This document shows, in pieces, positions 1 through 8,625 of a stretch of DNA of 64,000 bases. Within the stretch, counting starts at the first letter, position 1; each line of letters opens with the position of its first letter. The notes under the pieces were generated by a model. It saw nothing but the letters and a program-made list of their open reading frames with translations, did not search any database and was not told where the DNA came from. The position numbers were made by a program, and so were the translations under genes. The DNA comes from Orientallactaga sibirica. Taxonomy: Eukaryota; Chordata; Mammalia; Rodentia; Dipodidae. The DNA is taken from positions 3,497,501 through 3,561,500 of the forward strand of contig JAEOAD010002183.1 in assembly GCA_036365145.1 (NCBI GenBank), read 5' to 3'.

Positions 1-85
1 CCCTCTTGTATCCCACTATTGGTGGGAGCTTGATATTGGAGAGCGGGCTCATTTTTGGATATGATTCTGACTTGTTTCCCATTTC

Positions 86-91
86 CAGGTA
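86..91. repeat. 5' target-site duplication of the class II provirus
   Basis: The six bases 'caggta' lie directly before the LTR start (TGTTGGG) and recur at 4028-4033 directly after the LTR end (..AGCA). A 6-bp duplication is usual for class II (betaretrovirus-like) ERVs, which agrees with the gag and pol relics inside. Confidence 0.8.
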
Positions 92-498
92 TGTTGGGCC
101 CTAAGAGGCCTGGGTGTGAGGCCCAGTGGAACTTCCTGAGCCTGGCTAGAGTTTGGCAACCTGTCTTTGGCCTATTACTCCCGCTTAGGAGTGACTCAGC
201 AAGACCTAAGCCAAAACTGCCTCTGCCCAGCTACTGCTAACGTGGTGAAATACTATTGGCCCCTACACCTTTATCCCATCCTGAGACCCCCACTCTCTTT
301 CTCAATGCTATATAAACACCTTCTACTACAATAAAACGAGATCCTGCTTCGACAAGACTCCCAACCCAGTGTGTTTTTCTCTCTGGTGCCTTGGAGGGGG
401 GGTATCTGGGTTGTCGACACTCACCATCCCACTCAGCCCCAAGGAGGGACCAGCTGGATCGGCTCCTTCTTCAGCCCTACCTGCCAGAGGACCTGGAA
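92..498 (+). repeat. 5' LTR of the class II provirus
   Basis: This direct repeat of 3619-4027 starts TGTTGGGCCC. A TATA box (TATAAA, 311-316) and a poly(A) signal (AATAAA, 330-335) are in the normal order and spacing for U3 and R. The block TGACTCAGC at 192-200 fits an AP-1 or NF-E2 type site and is kept in the other LTR (3719-3727). The 3' boundary is soft: the two LTRs stop matching near 491-498, a few bases before the primer site. Confidence 0.9.
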
Positions 499-501
499 GA
501 C

Positions 502-519
502 TGGTGCCCCATGTGAGGA
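502..519 (+). other. Primer binding site, lysine-tRNA (Lys1,2) like, degraded
   Basis: The bases TGGTGCCCCATGTGAGGA begin with the expected TGG just after the LTR. By eye about 13 of 18 positions agree with the Lys1,2 primer site used by many class II retroviruses. The assignment is moderate because of the mismatches. Confidence 0.6.
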
Positions 520-1039
520 GCTCTCTCTCTTCCCTTTGGAAGAATGCTGATGGGCCAATTGGTCTGCGGGTGAGTGTACCCTCATAAGTTATGAGGCAGT
601 CTTCATATTTAATGTTCTGACCTTTGCTTCTGTAACCTGTGCTTGCTTGTCAACATCATTTTGTTCCTTTTCTCTTTCCTTTCATTTTTGGGTTGCCAGC
701 AAGCTGCATCTGTGGCACCTGTATTTCTGAATGGGTCATATGTTCCTGGTGGACACACCATGTGGGCAGACCTGGAGGAGACTCGAAGCGTTTTGCCCCC
801 TCATTTGAGTGGGGGCTCCATCCCAGAAGACAGAGCAAACCTGCAGGGGAGACCTGCTCCCACTCATACCGTGTTTGGTATCATTGAGCTGTCCCCTAAG
901 GTCTGGCCATCACGGATCTAAGTCTGAACTTAATTCTGCAGCATGTTTAGCTATTTTCTGGGCCCTTTGTGCTTATGTTGTACTCGTGTGTATTGCTGTT
1001 GCCCTGATTTTATGGATATTCCTCCTTCGACTTTATAAC
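520..1039 (+). other. Proviral leader with hydrophobic segment in frame with gag
   Basis: This is the untranslated leader between primer site and gag start. From 809 a reading frame without stops runs into the gag ATG at 1040, giving a 77-residue upstream extension. Its last ~28 residues (about 944-1027) are strongly hydrophobic, with a core AYVVLVCIAVALILWIFLL followed by RLYN and then the gag methionine. This resembles a membrane-anchored gag leader in layout. It could equally be a chance open frame, as no conserved start context was seen. Confidence 0.45.
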
Positions 1040-1378
1040 ATGGGACAATTTTCATCTAAACCAAATCCTGCCTTAGAGTCACTACGGGTTCTGCTCAAAA
1101 GTAGAGGCCTTAATCTTTCTGATAACCAAGCCCTCCAGGCATGGGGTTGTTTACTCAAGATTGCTCCCTGGTTGTCCGAGAGTAATCTTTTTGACTGGGA
1201 CACCTGGGACAGGGTTGAAAGTCTGATCAGGAGAGCTCAGGTAGAGAAGGGGGAGATCCCCCCTTTGGGGGCCCTCCCGACTGTGTCAGCCTTAAAGGGC
1301 TGTTTTCCACCTCGACCTCCAAGGTTGAGAGGGGGGACCCTGACCCAGGAAAGGACAAAGGGCGATACCCTGACCTAG
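1040..1378 (+). pseudogene. gag: gag remnant: matrix domain
   Basis: The ATG at 1040 begins MGQF, giving the glycine-2 needed for N-myristoylation of retroviral matrix. The next ~90 residues look like a betaretroviral matrix (p10-type) domain, with features such as LRVLLKSRGLNLSD and WDTWDRVESLIRR. The frame ends at a TAG at 1376-1378, inside a short tandem repeat, and gag resumes in another frame. In an intact virus this domain targets Gag to the membrane for assembly; here the protein is truncated at about 112 residues. The start follows from the MGQ motif and the LTR-leader layout. Confidence 0.8.
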
Positions 1379-1427
1379 GAAGGGACAAAGGGCGATACCC
1401 CATCCCAGGAAGGGACAAAGGACAATA
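1338..1427 (+). repeat. Three 30-bp tandem units inside gag
   Basis: Units lie at 1338-1367, 1368-1397 and 1398-1427, each close to 'ccctgacccaggaaggga' followed by 'caaagggcgata'. A 30-bp period is ten codons, so copy-number change would keep the frame. A point change in unit 2 creates the TAG that ends the matrix frame. Confidence 0.9.
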
Positions 1428-1438
1428 AAGAACTACAA

Positions 1439-1933
1439 GTGAAACCAAAATCAAGTCTCAGTCCCTCATGCCAGCCTGAGTCCTTATATCCATCCCTGGA
1501 TCCTTTTGGGAGTGCTCCTTGGCCCTCTAAAGGTCCGTCACCGCCATATCCTCCTACTAATCCTTTTCAGAGCCCCTCTGCCCCTCCGCCCTACCATGGG
1601 GATGGCACCCCTGGGGGAGGAATAACCAACCTCTTCCCTGTTAACATTAATCCCGGTGGTAATCTCCCTGCCACCTGGTATCCTTGGGAGGCTCATGATT
1701 TAAAAGATCTTAAAAAGGCTGTCTCAAAGGATGGGCCTAATTCCCCCTGGGCAGAGACCATTCTCCAAGGTTTGGCTCATCATCATTGTACCACCCAGGA
1801 TTGGAAGAACCTTGCTAAAGCTGTTCTCTCTGCCCCCCCCCCAGGCTTTTTCTATATCAACCCAACCCTAACTTGTTTACCCTCCCCTGAGGCGGGGAGA
1901 AGAGCCTATGCCTATAAAGTTAATCTCCCATGA
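1439..1933 (+). pseudogene. gag: gag remnant: proline-rich linker and N-terminal capsid
   Basis: The first ~60 codons are rich in Pro and Ser, like the linker between matrix and capsid. After this come NLFPVNINPGGNLPATWYPW and DLKDLKKAVSKDGPNSPWAE, a betaretrovirus-type capsid N-terminal domain, then TTQDWKNLAKAVLSAPPPG. About 100 capsid residues remain. The frame starts without a true ATG because it continues gag after a frame break. The second half of capsid and all of nucleocapsid (no zinc knuckle seen) are deleted; the next recognisable sequence is RNase H. Confidence 0.82.
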
Positions 1934-2238
1934 GGTCAAGGGGTCAGCACAATTCAAAGAGCTATTCGCTGTCGTTTTGGCTTTGGACACTATTCAGGAG
2001 CCATTTAACTTATTTTCTGACAGCCTTTATGTTGTTAACCTGTTACCCAACCTAGTTTAGGCCCATATTAGACTGGACTCCAACCTTATCACCCCCTTGA
2101 TGATTCAAGCCTGCTTCCTACTTAAACAAAGAATTAACCCCATTTTTCTTCAACATCTCAGAGGCAATCAAAATTTACCAGGATTCCTCTCTAAAGGAAA
2201 CAATTTGGCTGACAAACTGGCTTCTCTGCCTCAGTATA
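1934..2238 (+). pseudogene. pol: pol remnant: C-terminal RNase H
   Basis: The frame from 1941 reads GSAQFKELFAVVLALDT and then FSDSLYVVN. The Glu at 1959-1961 and Asp at 2019-2021 match two of the metal-binding acids of retroviral RNase H. A TAG at 2058-2060 breaks the frame; after it come FLQHLRGNQNLPGFLSKGN and ADKLASLP, the end of the domain. The enzyme would remove RNA from RNA:DNA hybrids during reverse transcription. The first catalytic Asp and all of reverse transcriptase are missing. Confidence 0.82.
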
Positions 2239-2935
2239 ATACAGTCTTAGATGCTACACACTTTCACTTATTAACCCACATAAATTGGAGGGGCCTTAAA
2301 CATAAAAATCCCCACGTGCCAGTCAAGGACCTTAAAAAAATTGTCCGAACTTGCAAATCCTATCAGCCTTTCCTCCAGGTACCTCCTCTTCAAACTACAG
2401 GAGCCAATCCTTGAGGGCTATGCCCTAATCACCTTTGGCAGATTGATGTTACACACTATTCTCCATTTGGATATTTTTCTCTCAGTTGATACTTTCTCCC
2501 ATGCTTGCTGGGCATCGGCACACACCGGGGGAAAGACATGCTATTAATCTCACATTCCACAGGCATCCCATATAACCCATGGGGCCAGGCCATTGTGGAA
2601 AGATATAATCAAACTCTCAAGTCTCAATTACAAAAACAAAAGGGGGAACCCTTACCCCCACATGACCAACTAAAAATGGCATTATTAACCCTAAATATTT
2701 TTAATTTTTCTAAAGAAGATAGACACTTGTCCCCTTTTCAAAAACATTGGACCTCAGCCATTACTTACAGCTCCATCTGGCTCAAATGGAAGGACCCATT
2801 GACTTGGGCTTGGAGAGGACCAGACCCCCTCCTCACAGCAGGGAGAGGGTTTGGATGTGTCTTTCCTCAAGAGGAAAAAAGACCCATTTGTGTACCAGCA
2901 AGAGACCTAAAATATTTACCCCAACAAGGGGACAA
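2239..2935 (+). pseudogene. pol: pol remnant: integrase, several pieces
   Basis: The zinc-binding head is visible as HFHLLTH, then TCKSYQPF, where the second cysteine of the C-x2-C pair is Tyr. In a shifted frame the first catalytic Asp lies in WQIDVTHYSPFGYF (Asp at 2445-2447). A deletion follows 'FSHACWA' and removes the second Asp. The third acid (Glu at 2598-2600) remains in PWGQAIVERYNQTLK. The C-terminal part keeps WAWRGPDPLLTAGRGFGCVF and ends near 2930. The HHCC, D and E motifs in this order identify integrase, which inserts viral DNA into the host genome. It is dead through deletion and frameshifts. Confidence 0.85.
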
Positions 2936-3000
2936 TGACAATCACCTCTCCAGGGAGTGTTCCACCCCTGAGAACTGTGCCTCTGTTTCTTCCCCAGGAA

Positions 3001-3425
3001 TGATTGGAGATGTGGATGCTGCTACTATTCCTGGTGCTAATGACACTCATTTTGCCCAGTAATGGAGGGTTTGGAGACCCAAATGATGTCAGAAAAATAT
3101 TGGCCAAACAGATGGGAAAACCTTATCGGGAATTGTTCAGAACAAAATCAAAAAGCTCCAGGAAGATTTGGAGAGGAGGAGACGGGACTTCCAAGACAAC
3201 CGGCTGTGGATGGGATTACATGGCTTCTTACCCTACCTTCTCCCTCTCCTCGGACCCCTCCTTCTCCTTCTTCTTATCCTCACTGTTGGGCCCTGTGTAA
3301 TTGATAAGATTACACAATTCATTCACCAACGGCTAGAGGCAATTAAACTTCATCAGGTCGAAATACATTACCACAGGCTCACAACTCAGGAGCCGGGCTC
3401 TTCCTCTGACTGGCTGTCCTCCTAG
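3001..3425 (+). pseudogene. env: env remnant: signal-like start fused to membrane anchor end
   Basis: At 3004 an ATG opens a short frame with a hydrophobic core (LLLFLVLMTLILP) like an Env signal peptide. Nearly all of the surface and transmembrane ectodomain is deleted. From 3168 another frame gives [18 protein letters not shown] just before a hydrophobic span (about 3225-3300), then a short cytoplasmic tail ending at TAG 3423-3425. The pre-anchor and anchor resemble gammaretrovirus or type D Env rather than classic betaretroviral Env. That would make this a virus with class II gag-pol and a gamma-type env, as in known simian type D viruses. No functional Env is possible. Confidence 0.75.
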
Positions 3426-3600
3426 TGTCCCTCCCCCACCCTCCATGGAACCAATGATGGGTAAGAGCTCAGACAGGCTGAGACAACCTAAGACAGGTCA
3501 TGGAGTGGATTTTCGACGGGCTGGAGGAATGGTACCCAGTGACGGGTAAGATCCCCAAAGGGGACAACCTAAGAGGGGCCAAGATTTCTGCCGTTCTTAC
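3426..3600 (+). other. Proviral 3' untranslated stretch with a repeated motif
   Basis: Between env and the polypurine tract two related blocks occur, 'gatgggtaagagctc...gacaacctaagacagg' and 'gacgggtaagatcccc...gacaacctaagagggg'. A similar block precedes the polypurine tract of the class II element at 47657-48277, which supports kinship of the two. Confidence 0.55.
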
Positions 3601-3618
3601 AAAAACAAAAGGGGGAGA
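3601..3618 (+). other. Polypurine tract of the class II provirus
   Basis: The purine run aaaaacaaaagggggaga ends directly at the 3' LTR start TG (3619). It is the expected plus-strand primer site for reverse transcription. Confidence 0.9.
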
Positions 3619-4027
3619 TGTTGGGCCCTAAGAGGCCCGGGTGCGAGGCCTAGTGGAACTTCCTGAGCCTGGCTAGAGTTTGGTGACCTGTCTTTTGCCT
3701 ATTACTCCCGCTTAGGAGTGACTCAGCAAGACCTAAGCCAAAACTGCCTCTGCCCAGCTACTGCTAACATGGTGAAATACTATTGGCCCCTACACCTTTA
3801 TCCTATCCTGAGACCCCCACCCTCTTTCTAAACGCTATATAAACACCTTCCTACTACAATAAAACGAGATCCTGCTTTGACAAGACTCCCGACCCAGTGT
3901 GTTTTTCTCTCTGGTGCCTTGGAGGGGGGGGTATCTGGGTCGTTGACACTCACCATCCCACTCAGCCCCAAGGAGGGACCAGCTGGACCAGCTCCTTCTT
4001 CAGCCCTACCTGCCAGAGGACCCAGCA
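3619..4027 (+). repeat. 3' LTR of the class II provirus
   Basis: A copy of the 5' LTR from TGTTGGGCCC to ..CCCAGCA, ending in CA as retroviral LTRs do. TATA is at 3836-3843 and AATAAA at 3858-3863. The target duplication 'caggta' follows at 4028-4033. Confidence 0.92.
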
Positions 4028-4135
4028 CAGGTATGAGTTCCAAGTGTTTTCTTTTTATGGCATTTTAGACTATTATTTGGAGGGCTTTATACATATGTAA
4101 AACCTCATGTTTGTGGAATTTTATTATTTTTTCAT

Positions 4136-4500
4136 TTCATTATTTATTTGTATGTGTGGGTGCATGTTCATGTGTGTGCATGTTCCTGTATGTGAGTGTG
4201 TGAGTGCAGGTGCATGTGTGGAATGTACATGTGTGTGAAAGTCAGAGAACAAGTTTCGGGTCAGTCCTTGACTCTCCACCACATTTGAAGCAGGGTTTTT
4301 AGCTCTCGATGCTGCTTTGCTCTTCTCTGCTGACTCCCCATGAGCTTCTGGGACGTCCTCCCATCTCTAGCTCCCATCTCTCCTTCAGTGTCAGGGTGCT
4401 CAGACTGCAGAATTCTGCATGGCTTCCAGCTTCTCATGTGGGATCTGTGAATCAAACTTGTGTACTCCACTTGAGCAGCCAACACGTTACCCACTGAGTA
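4136..4500 (-). mobile_element. B3-like rodent SINE relic
   Basis: A GT-rich start, then 'gaaagtcagagaacaa', and an end reading 'gttacccactgagtagctgtctctgcag' fit the reverse complement of the B3/B2-superfamily pattern. It is diverged; the family name is by eye. Confidence 0.55.
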
Positions 4501-4512
4501 GCTGTCTCTGCA

Positions 4513-4612
4513 GCTCTGAAGATGGTCTTTATATGCAGCCCAGGCTGACCTTGAACTTGAGATCCTCCTGCCTTAGCCTTCTGATTACTGGTACTACAGG
4601 CACTGGCCACCC
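4513..4612 (-). mobile_element. B1 SINE relic
   Basis: Diverged reverse-complement B1 with 'gcccaggctgaccttgaac', 'gatcctcctgcctta' and 'actacaggcactggcca'. It abuts the preceding SINE. Confidence 0.7.
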
Positions 4613-5026
4613 TGATTAACTCAGGAAAACTTTTAAGCTTTCAGTAAATATTTGCCAAGTGAATGCATTGTATTCCATTTTCAACCCTCTTGGAAGTAAG
4701 TGCGAAATATAAATAGTAAATTATTAGTGGCCAACGGTGTGATGGTCATGTAATGGGATAGAAAAGGCAGGAGGTTTTCAGGAGAGGCCAAGCTGGAGGA
4801 GGGAAGCCTTCTCGGCTGGTATGAGTATGTGATTTATCATCCAGACTGGGACCTTATGTCAGGAACAGGGAAGATGGGAATGATTGTGCTCAGACAGGCA
4901 CAAGCTTCCATCATCCCCAGCCAACCACCATGAATAGCCAGTAAGGCTTAATAATAGAAAAACGTATGGTCTCTTTTGATCCAAGCTTGAGATTATTTAG
5001 CTTTCTTGCATTAATAAATCTTACTC
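4613..5026. other. Unassigned non-coding DNA
   Basis: I see no gene, known repeat or clear regulatory structure in these ~410 bases. Confidence 0.5.
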
Positions 5027-5231
5027 AGAGGCTGGAGAGATGGCTTAGCGGTTAAGGCGTATGCCTACAAAGCATAAGTACCCAAGTTTGATTCTCCAGG
5101 TCCCACATAAGTCAGATTCACATGGTGGAGCATGCATCTGGAGATTGTTTGCAGTGGTTAGAGGCCCTAGTGTGCCCATTCTCCCTCTCTCTGTCTCAAA
5201 TAAATAAATGAAATCTTAAAAAAAAAAAACA
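5027..5231 (+). mobile_element. DIP-like tRNA-derived SINE
   Basis: Begins 'ggctggagagatggcttagcgg', which contains a Pol III A-box-like TGGCTTAGCGGTTAAGG. It ends with CT-rich DNA, AATAAATAAATG and a poly-A run. The B-box is diverged ('GTTTGATTCTCC'). The closest family I know is DIP of jerboas (B2 superfamily). Confidence 0.85.
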
Positions 5232-5235
5232 GGAT

Positions 5236-5455
5236 CTAGGGCTAGAGAGATGGCTTAGTGGTTAAGGTGCATGCCTATGAAGCCAGAGGACTCAGGTTCA
5301 ATTCTCCATGTCCCACGTAAGCTAGATGCACATGGTGGCACATGTGTCTGGAGTTTGTTTTCAGTGGCTAGAGGCCCTGGTATGCCCATTCTCTCTCTTT
5401 CTCTGTCTCTAATAAATAAATAAAAAATAAAAGAATCTATCTATCTATATATATA
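5236..5455 (+). mobile_element. DIP-like SINE
   Basis: A second copy in direct orientation right after the first copy's A-tail, with B-box-like 'GGTTCAATTCTCC' and an AATAAATAAATAAA tail running into a short (atct)n and (at)n stretch. Confidence 0.85.
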
Positions 5456-5753
5456 AAACTTAAAAAAATCTAAAAAAAATCTTATTCAGGGTTAGCAACT
5501 TAAAGTGGAATTTAAAAAATTCAATAGTTAGACATGAAATTCCAAAAAGCTTAAGTAAAGTAGATTCCAAAGGTACTGGGAGGTGTCAGCCCTCAATGTT
5601 AGAAGAGAGTTCAATAAAACATTGCCTCTGTTCTCTTCTCAGCACTGACTTTTGCCAGAGGATTTTCAAACCTGAACAGGGAAACAATGACAATAGGATA
5701 AAGGAAGACAAACCCAGGACTCAAATAGAACTACTTTTCTTATATGAATCAAA

Positions 5754-5942
5754 TTTTTTTGAGACACAGTCTTATGTAGCCCAGCTGGCTTTGAACTTGC
5801 TTTGCAGCTAAGGAGGTCCTTGAACTTCTGATCCTTCATTTTCCATCTCTTTGAGTACTGGCCACTTTGTCTAGTTCATTCAAACCCAGGGCTTTGTGCA
5901 TGTTAGGCAGGCACTCTACCAACTAAGCTACATTCCAGCCTC
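5754..5942 (-). mobile_element. B4-like SINE (B1-ID fusion)
   Basis: The left part is reverse-complement B1-like ('gagacacagtcttatgtagcccagctgg') and the right part reverse-complement ID-like ('cccagggctttgtgcatgttaggcaggcactctacc'). This is the order expected for an inverted B4 element, a fusion of ID and B1. Confidence 0.65.
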
Positions 5943-6754
5943 ATTCTGTGACTTCCAAAAGGCAACACCTAGAATTCCTAAGTACTCCAGTCTGGGTCAC
6001 TGTTGGCCTGGCCCTGAATCAGGACAGACTGGGCTGCCCTCACTTCTCTTCAGGCTATCTGTCCTTTTGTCTGCCCTGCCAAAGCAGGGCTTCCTATCTT
6101 CTTCAGTCATCCTGTCTCAAAGTCTGTCATTCAAAGGCCAATTCCTTATATTGGTGATAGTAATAAGAGAACCCAGAGCATAACAGGAACTTTCCACAGA
6201 TAACATCTATTGCTTTCTAGCACCTGCCTGCCACTCAAGCACACAGCCAAATGAGGGTGGGCTGATAACAGTGCGTTTCATAAAACCTTGCTGGTGGCTT
6301 TTTTTCACCACATCTTGTAGCAGGTGACTGCAAATGGAATTGTGAGGAGTCCATTTTATCATCTTTCAGAGATTACAGTTCTGAAGAAGCACTGGGTAAT
6401 TTCTATGGGCGCCTTTTCTCCTTACACAGCGCACCTCACCTTTATCTTTAGAGACTTGATGCAGGACACTGTGTTAGTCGGTGCCAGCATCTTATTCCTC
6501 ACTGGGCTCTGGGCACTATGTCCTGCCTATTTCTTCCTGGATCTTATTCTTGTCTGGATTTCTGCCTCTCTCTTCCAAGGGCAGCTGGCTCTGCCAACTA
6601 GATCTCAGAGGACTTTTTCTAAAGGACGATAAAGGTAAAGAAACTTCTGAAAGTCTTTCCTTTTCATATTTTGATGGTTTGCTCTTCCTGCTTCTTTGGT
6701 GCTATGTAACTGAAGGATGTCAAAACACCTTTGACCTTGGAAGGCTCCCTTATA
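5943..6754. other. Unassigned non-coding DNA
   Basis: About 800 bases with no recognisable gene or repeat. The open frames here (102 and 125 codons) lack any familiar domain and look like chance. Confidence 0.5.
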
Positions 6755-7066
6755 CATCGTGGAAGGTATATAAATGTATGTATAAGGTATATAAAATGTA
6801 TGTGAGTAGGGACCAGAGGTCATTGTCAGGTATCTTCCTCAATTGCTTACCACCTTAATTTTTGAGTCAAGGTCTTTAGTTGGTACTAACTGATTCAACT
6901 AAACTAGCTTGCCAGTGAGTACCAGGGATTCTTCTGTCTGCCTCCCCAGTACAGGGATTACAGGCACCAGCCACTATACCCGGTTTATATGTGGGTATGG
7001 AGAAGCTGAACTCAGATCCTCATGCTTGAACAGTGAGCACGACCAACTGAGTCATTTCCCCAGCCT
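6755..7066 (-). mobile_element. B3-like rodent SINE
   Basis: Contains 'ctgcctccccagtacagggattacaggcaccagccac', 'gaactcagatcctcatgcttgaacagtgagcac' and ends 'actgagtcatttccccagcc', the pattern of inverted B3-like elements. Confidence 0.65.
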
Positions 7067-7593
7067 GGAAGATTTTGATTTTTTCTTTTTGTCTTCTTGT
7101 GTTACATCTTGCCTGGATACATTATTTTGATCAGGGTGCCTGGCCTATGAGGTGTGGCACTCACAAGTTATATCTACTTTTGCTAGGAGCCAAGCATCAT
7201 ATGACCCTTGAAGCTTCAGCCATGCACTGTGCATTAATGGCATCTCTTGAACAGGACAGATCAATGTCAAATCTGAAAATATGGTTTAGTTGGAACCTGA
7301 CTCATTGGATGCCTAGTCTTGTCACAAGCTCTTCTACTGTCCCAGACCAAGAGCCCTCTGCTACCTCCTTGGATGGACAATAAATAAATAAATAAATAAA
7401 TAAATAAAAAGGATGCCATCAGAATCTTACAGGCACTCCCAAGCTGCCCTTACTGCTGGGTGGCAATTGATGGCAAGCCTTTTCCACGGTTCTTTAAAAT
7501 TTCTCCCTGAAACAGTTGAAAGAAATGTCTTTTTTGCTGTACCTGCTTTTCTACATGTGACGTGGCTTTGTGGGAAGGGTTTTCACATCATTG
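7067..7593. other. Unassigned DNA ending in an AATA-repeat tail; possible retrocopy
   Basis: An open frame on + from 7075 to 7383 runs straight into AATAAA repeats at 7380-7408. A 3' end with a poly(A) signal and an A-rich tail is the look of a retroposed transcript, but I recognise no protein and the tail could belong to a degraded SINE. The following ~180 bases show nothing. Confidence 0.3.
7380..7408 (+). repeat. (AAAT)n microsatellite
   Basis: About seven AAAT units in a row. Confidence 0.95.
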
Positions 7594-7597
7594 TCAT
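7594..7597. repeat. Target-site duplication (tcat) of the outer provirus, left side
   Basis: 'tcat' directly before the LTR and again at 20682-20685 directly after the far LTR. A 4-bp duplication is usual for gammaretroviruses, and it shows that the outer LTR pair belongs to one insertion even though another provirus now lies inside. Confidence 0.75.
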
Positions 7598-7997
7598 TGC
7601 AAGGGTCTGAAAATTGCTGAAGAAAGACCCCAGAGTCAAATAGTATGTAAAAGCAAAGAGCATTTATTCTGCAGAATCAGCCAACATGCAAGGGTCAACT
7701 ATTTGTACAAAATGGCAACCCTGAGAGGAGCACGTAGGCTCTTTTTCAGCACAGTTAGGGGGAATTCTAGGCTGGTTAGGTAATCTTTTAACGTGATTGG
7801 CTAAGCAAGCAGCAGTTACATTTGTATGTCTTTGATTGGTTGGGGCAAAAGGGACATGTTTGGGCATGCCTGGACATGTTTGGACATGTCTCCAGGAACT
7901 GACTCAGCCCCCATAGTCCCTCTGGGAAATTGAAACTTAGGCCTAGTTAGGGCAGTACCTTACTGAAGCCTGTCATGGCATCAGTTTGGTCCCTTCA
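7598..7997 (-). repeat. 3' LTR of the outer provirus
   Basis: Matches 20295-20681. Read on minus it starts TGAAGGGACC, carries several CCAAT motifs (plus-strand 'gattgg'), a TTAAAA-type or weaker TATA region, and AATAAA (plus-strand tttatt at 7663-7668). An AP-1-like TGACTCAGC lies at 7900-7908. U3 also contains the p53-type array at 7852-7891. Confidence 0.9.
7852..7891. promoter_or_regulatory. Four contiguous p53-family half-sites in LTR U3
   Basis: Four 10-mers without spacers fit RRRCWWGYYY at every position: GGACATGTTT (7852-7861), GGGCATGCCT (7862-7871), GGACATGTTT (7872-7881) and GGACATGTCT (7882-7891). Two adjacent half-sites make a full p53 response element, so this is two full sites back to back. 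The match is read directly from the sequence; binding by p53, p63 or p73 is inference. Confidence 0.75.
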
Positions 7998-8007
7998 TTC
8001 CCGCCTT
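7998..8007 (-). other. Polypurine tract of the outer provirus
   Basis: Minus-strand AAGGCGGGAA directly before the LTR start TGAAGGG; the inner provirus has AAGGGGGGAA at the matching place, so this one carries a G-to-C change. Confidence 0.7.
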
Positions 8008-8056
8008 GAGTATGGGTCCATCTTGAATCCTTGAGATGAATCCAAAGGTTGGTACT

Positions 8057-8533
8057 TGTTAGGGTTTGAGAATCACTGAAGAAAGACCCCAGAGTTGAAT
8101 AGTAGGTAAAAACAAGGAGTGTTTATTCTGTAGAATCAACCAGCATGCGGGGGACAACCATCCATGCAAAATGGCGATCTCAAGAGGAGCTCACAGGCGC
8201 CTTTTAAGCACAGCTAAAGGAATTTTGGCAGGCTTTTAGTTTTTTAACATGATTGGCTAATTTGAACAGTAACTGTACTTGTGTTCTTTTTGATTGGCTA
8301 AGCAAGTGGCAGTTACATTCATTCATCTTTGATTGGCTGGGACAAAAGGGACTAGTCTGGTGACTTTACAGGAACTGACTCAGCCTTTTTTCTGATCAGG
8401 GCAATCATCGATTAATAGCCCTTTGTTTCCGGTTTCCCAGGAATCTTGCCTGTCCCTCCAGGAAATGGAAATTTAGGCCTAGCTAGAGTGGTGTCTTATT
8501 GAAGCCTGTCACGGCGTCAGTTTTGTCCTTTCA
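8057..8533 (-). repeat. 3' LTR of the inner provirus
   Basis: Runs on plus from 'tgttaggg' to 'gtcctttca'. It lacks a ~70-bp block present in the 5' LTR (14305-14377); the block is bounded by 'gattgg' repeats, suggesting deletion between short repeats. It carries several CCAAT motifs, an AATAAA in the R region and a single p53-type half-site GGACTAGTCT (8349-8358). Confidence 0.92.
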
Positions 8534-8543
8534 TTCCCCCCTT
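8534..8543 (-). other. Polypurine tract of the inner provirus
   Basis: Minus-strand AAGGGGGGAA directly before the LTR start TGAAAGG. Confidence 0.8.
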
Positions 8544-8625
8544 GAGTACGGCCTCATCTCGAATCCTTGAGATGTATCTAAAGATTGGTATTGTTGTCTC
8601 TGAACCATTAGTTGTACTGTGGCTA

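Larger units (their letters stand above)
92..4027 (+). mobile_element. Class II (betaretrovirus-like) provirus, internally deleted
   Basis: An LTR-flanked element of about 3.9 kb, roughly half the length of a full provirus. In order it holds a 5' LTR, primer site, leader, gag matrix, gag capsid start, RNase H end, integrase pieces, env ends, polypurine tract and 3' LTR. The capsid N-terminal half runs straight into RNase H, so the rest of gag, protease and nearly all of reverse transcriptase are gone. The middle of env is also missing. By eye the two LTRs differ by about 17 substitutions and 2 indels over about 405 bp, mostly transitions, so the insertion is neither very recent nor ancient. 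The gag-pol remnants are betaretrovirus-like, while the env membrane anchor looks gammaretroviral (type D-like). No gene could make a full protein. Confidence 0.93.

Noticed and set aside
5027..5455. tRNA genes suggested by A- and B-box-like motifs
   Set aside because: The boxes belong to a dispersed tRNA-derived SINE with CT-rich and AATAAA tails and many copies, not to a folded tRNA gene.
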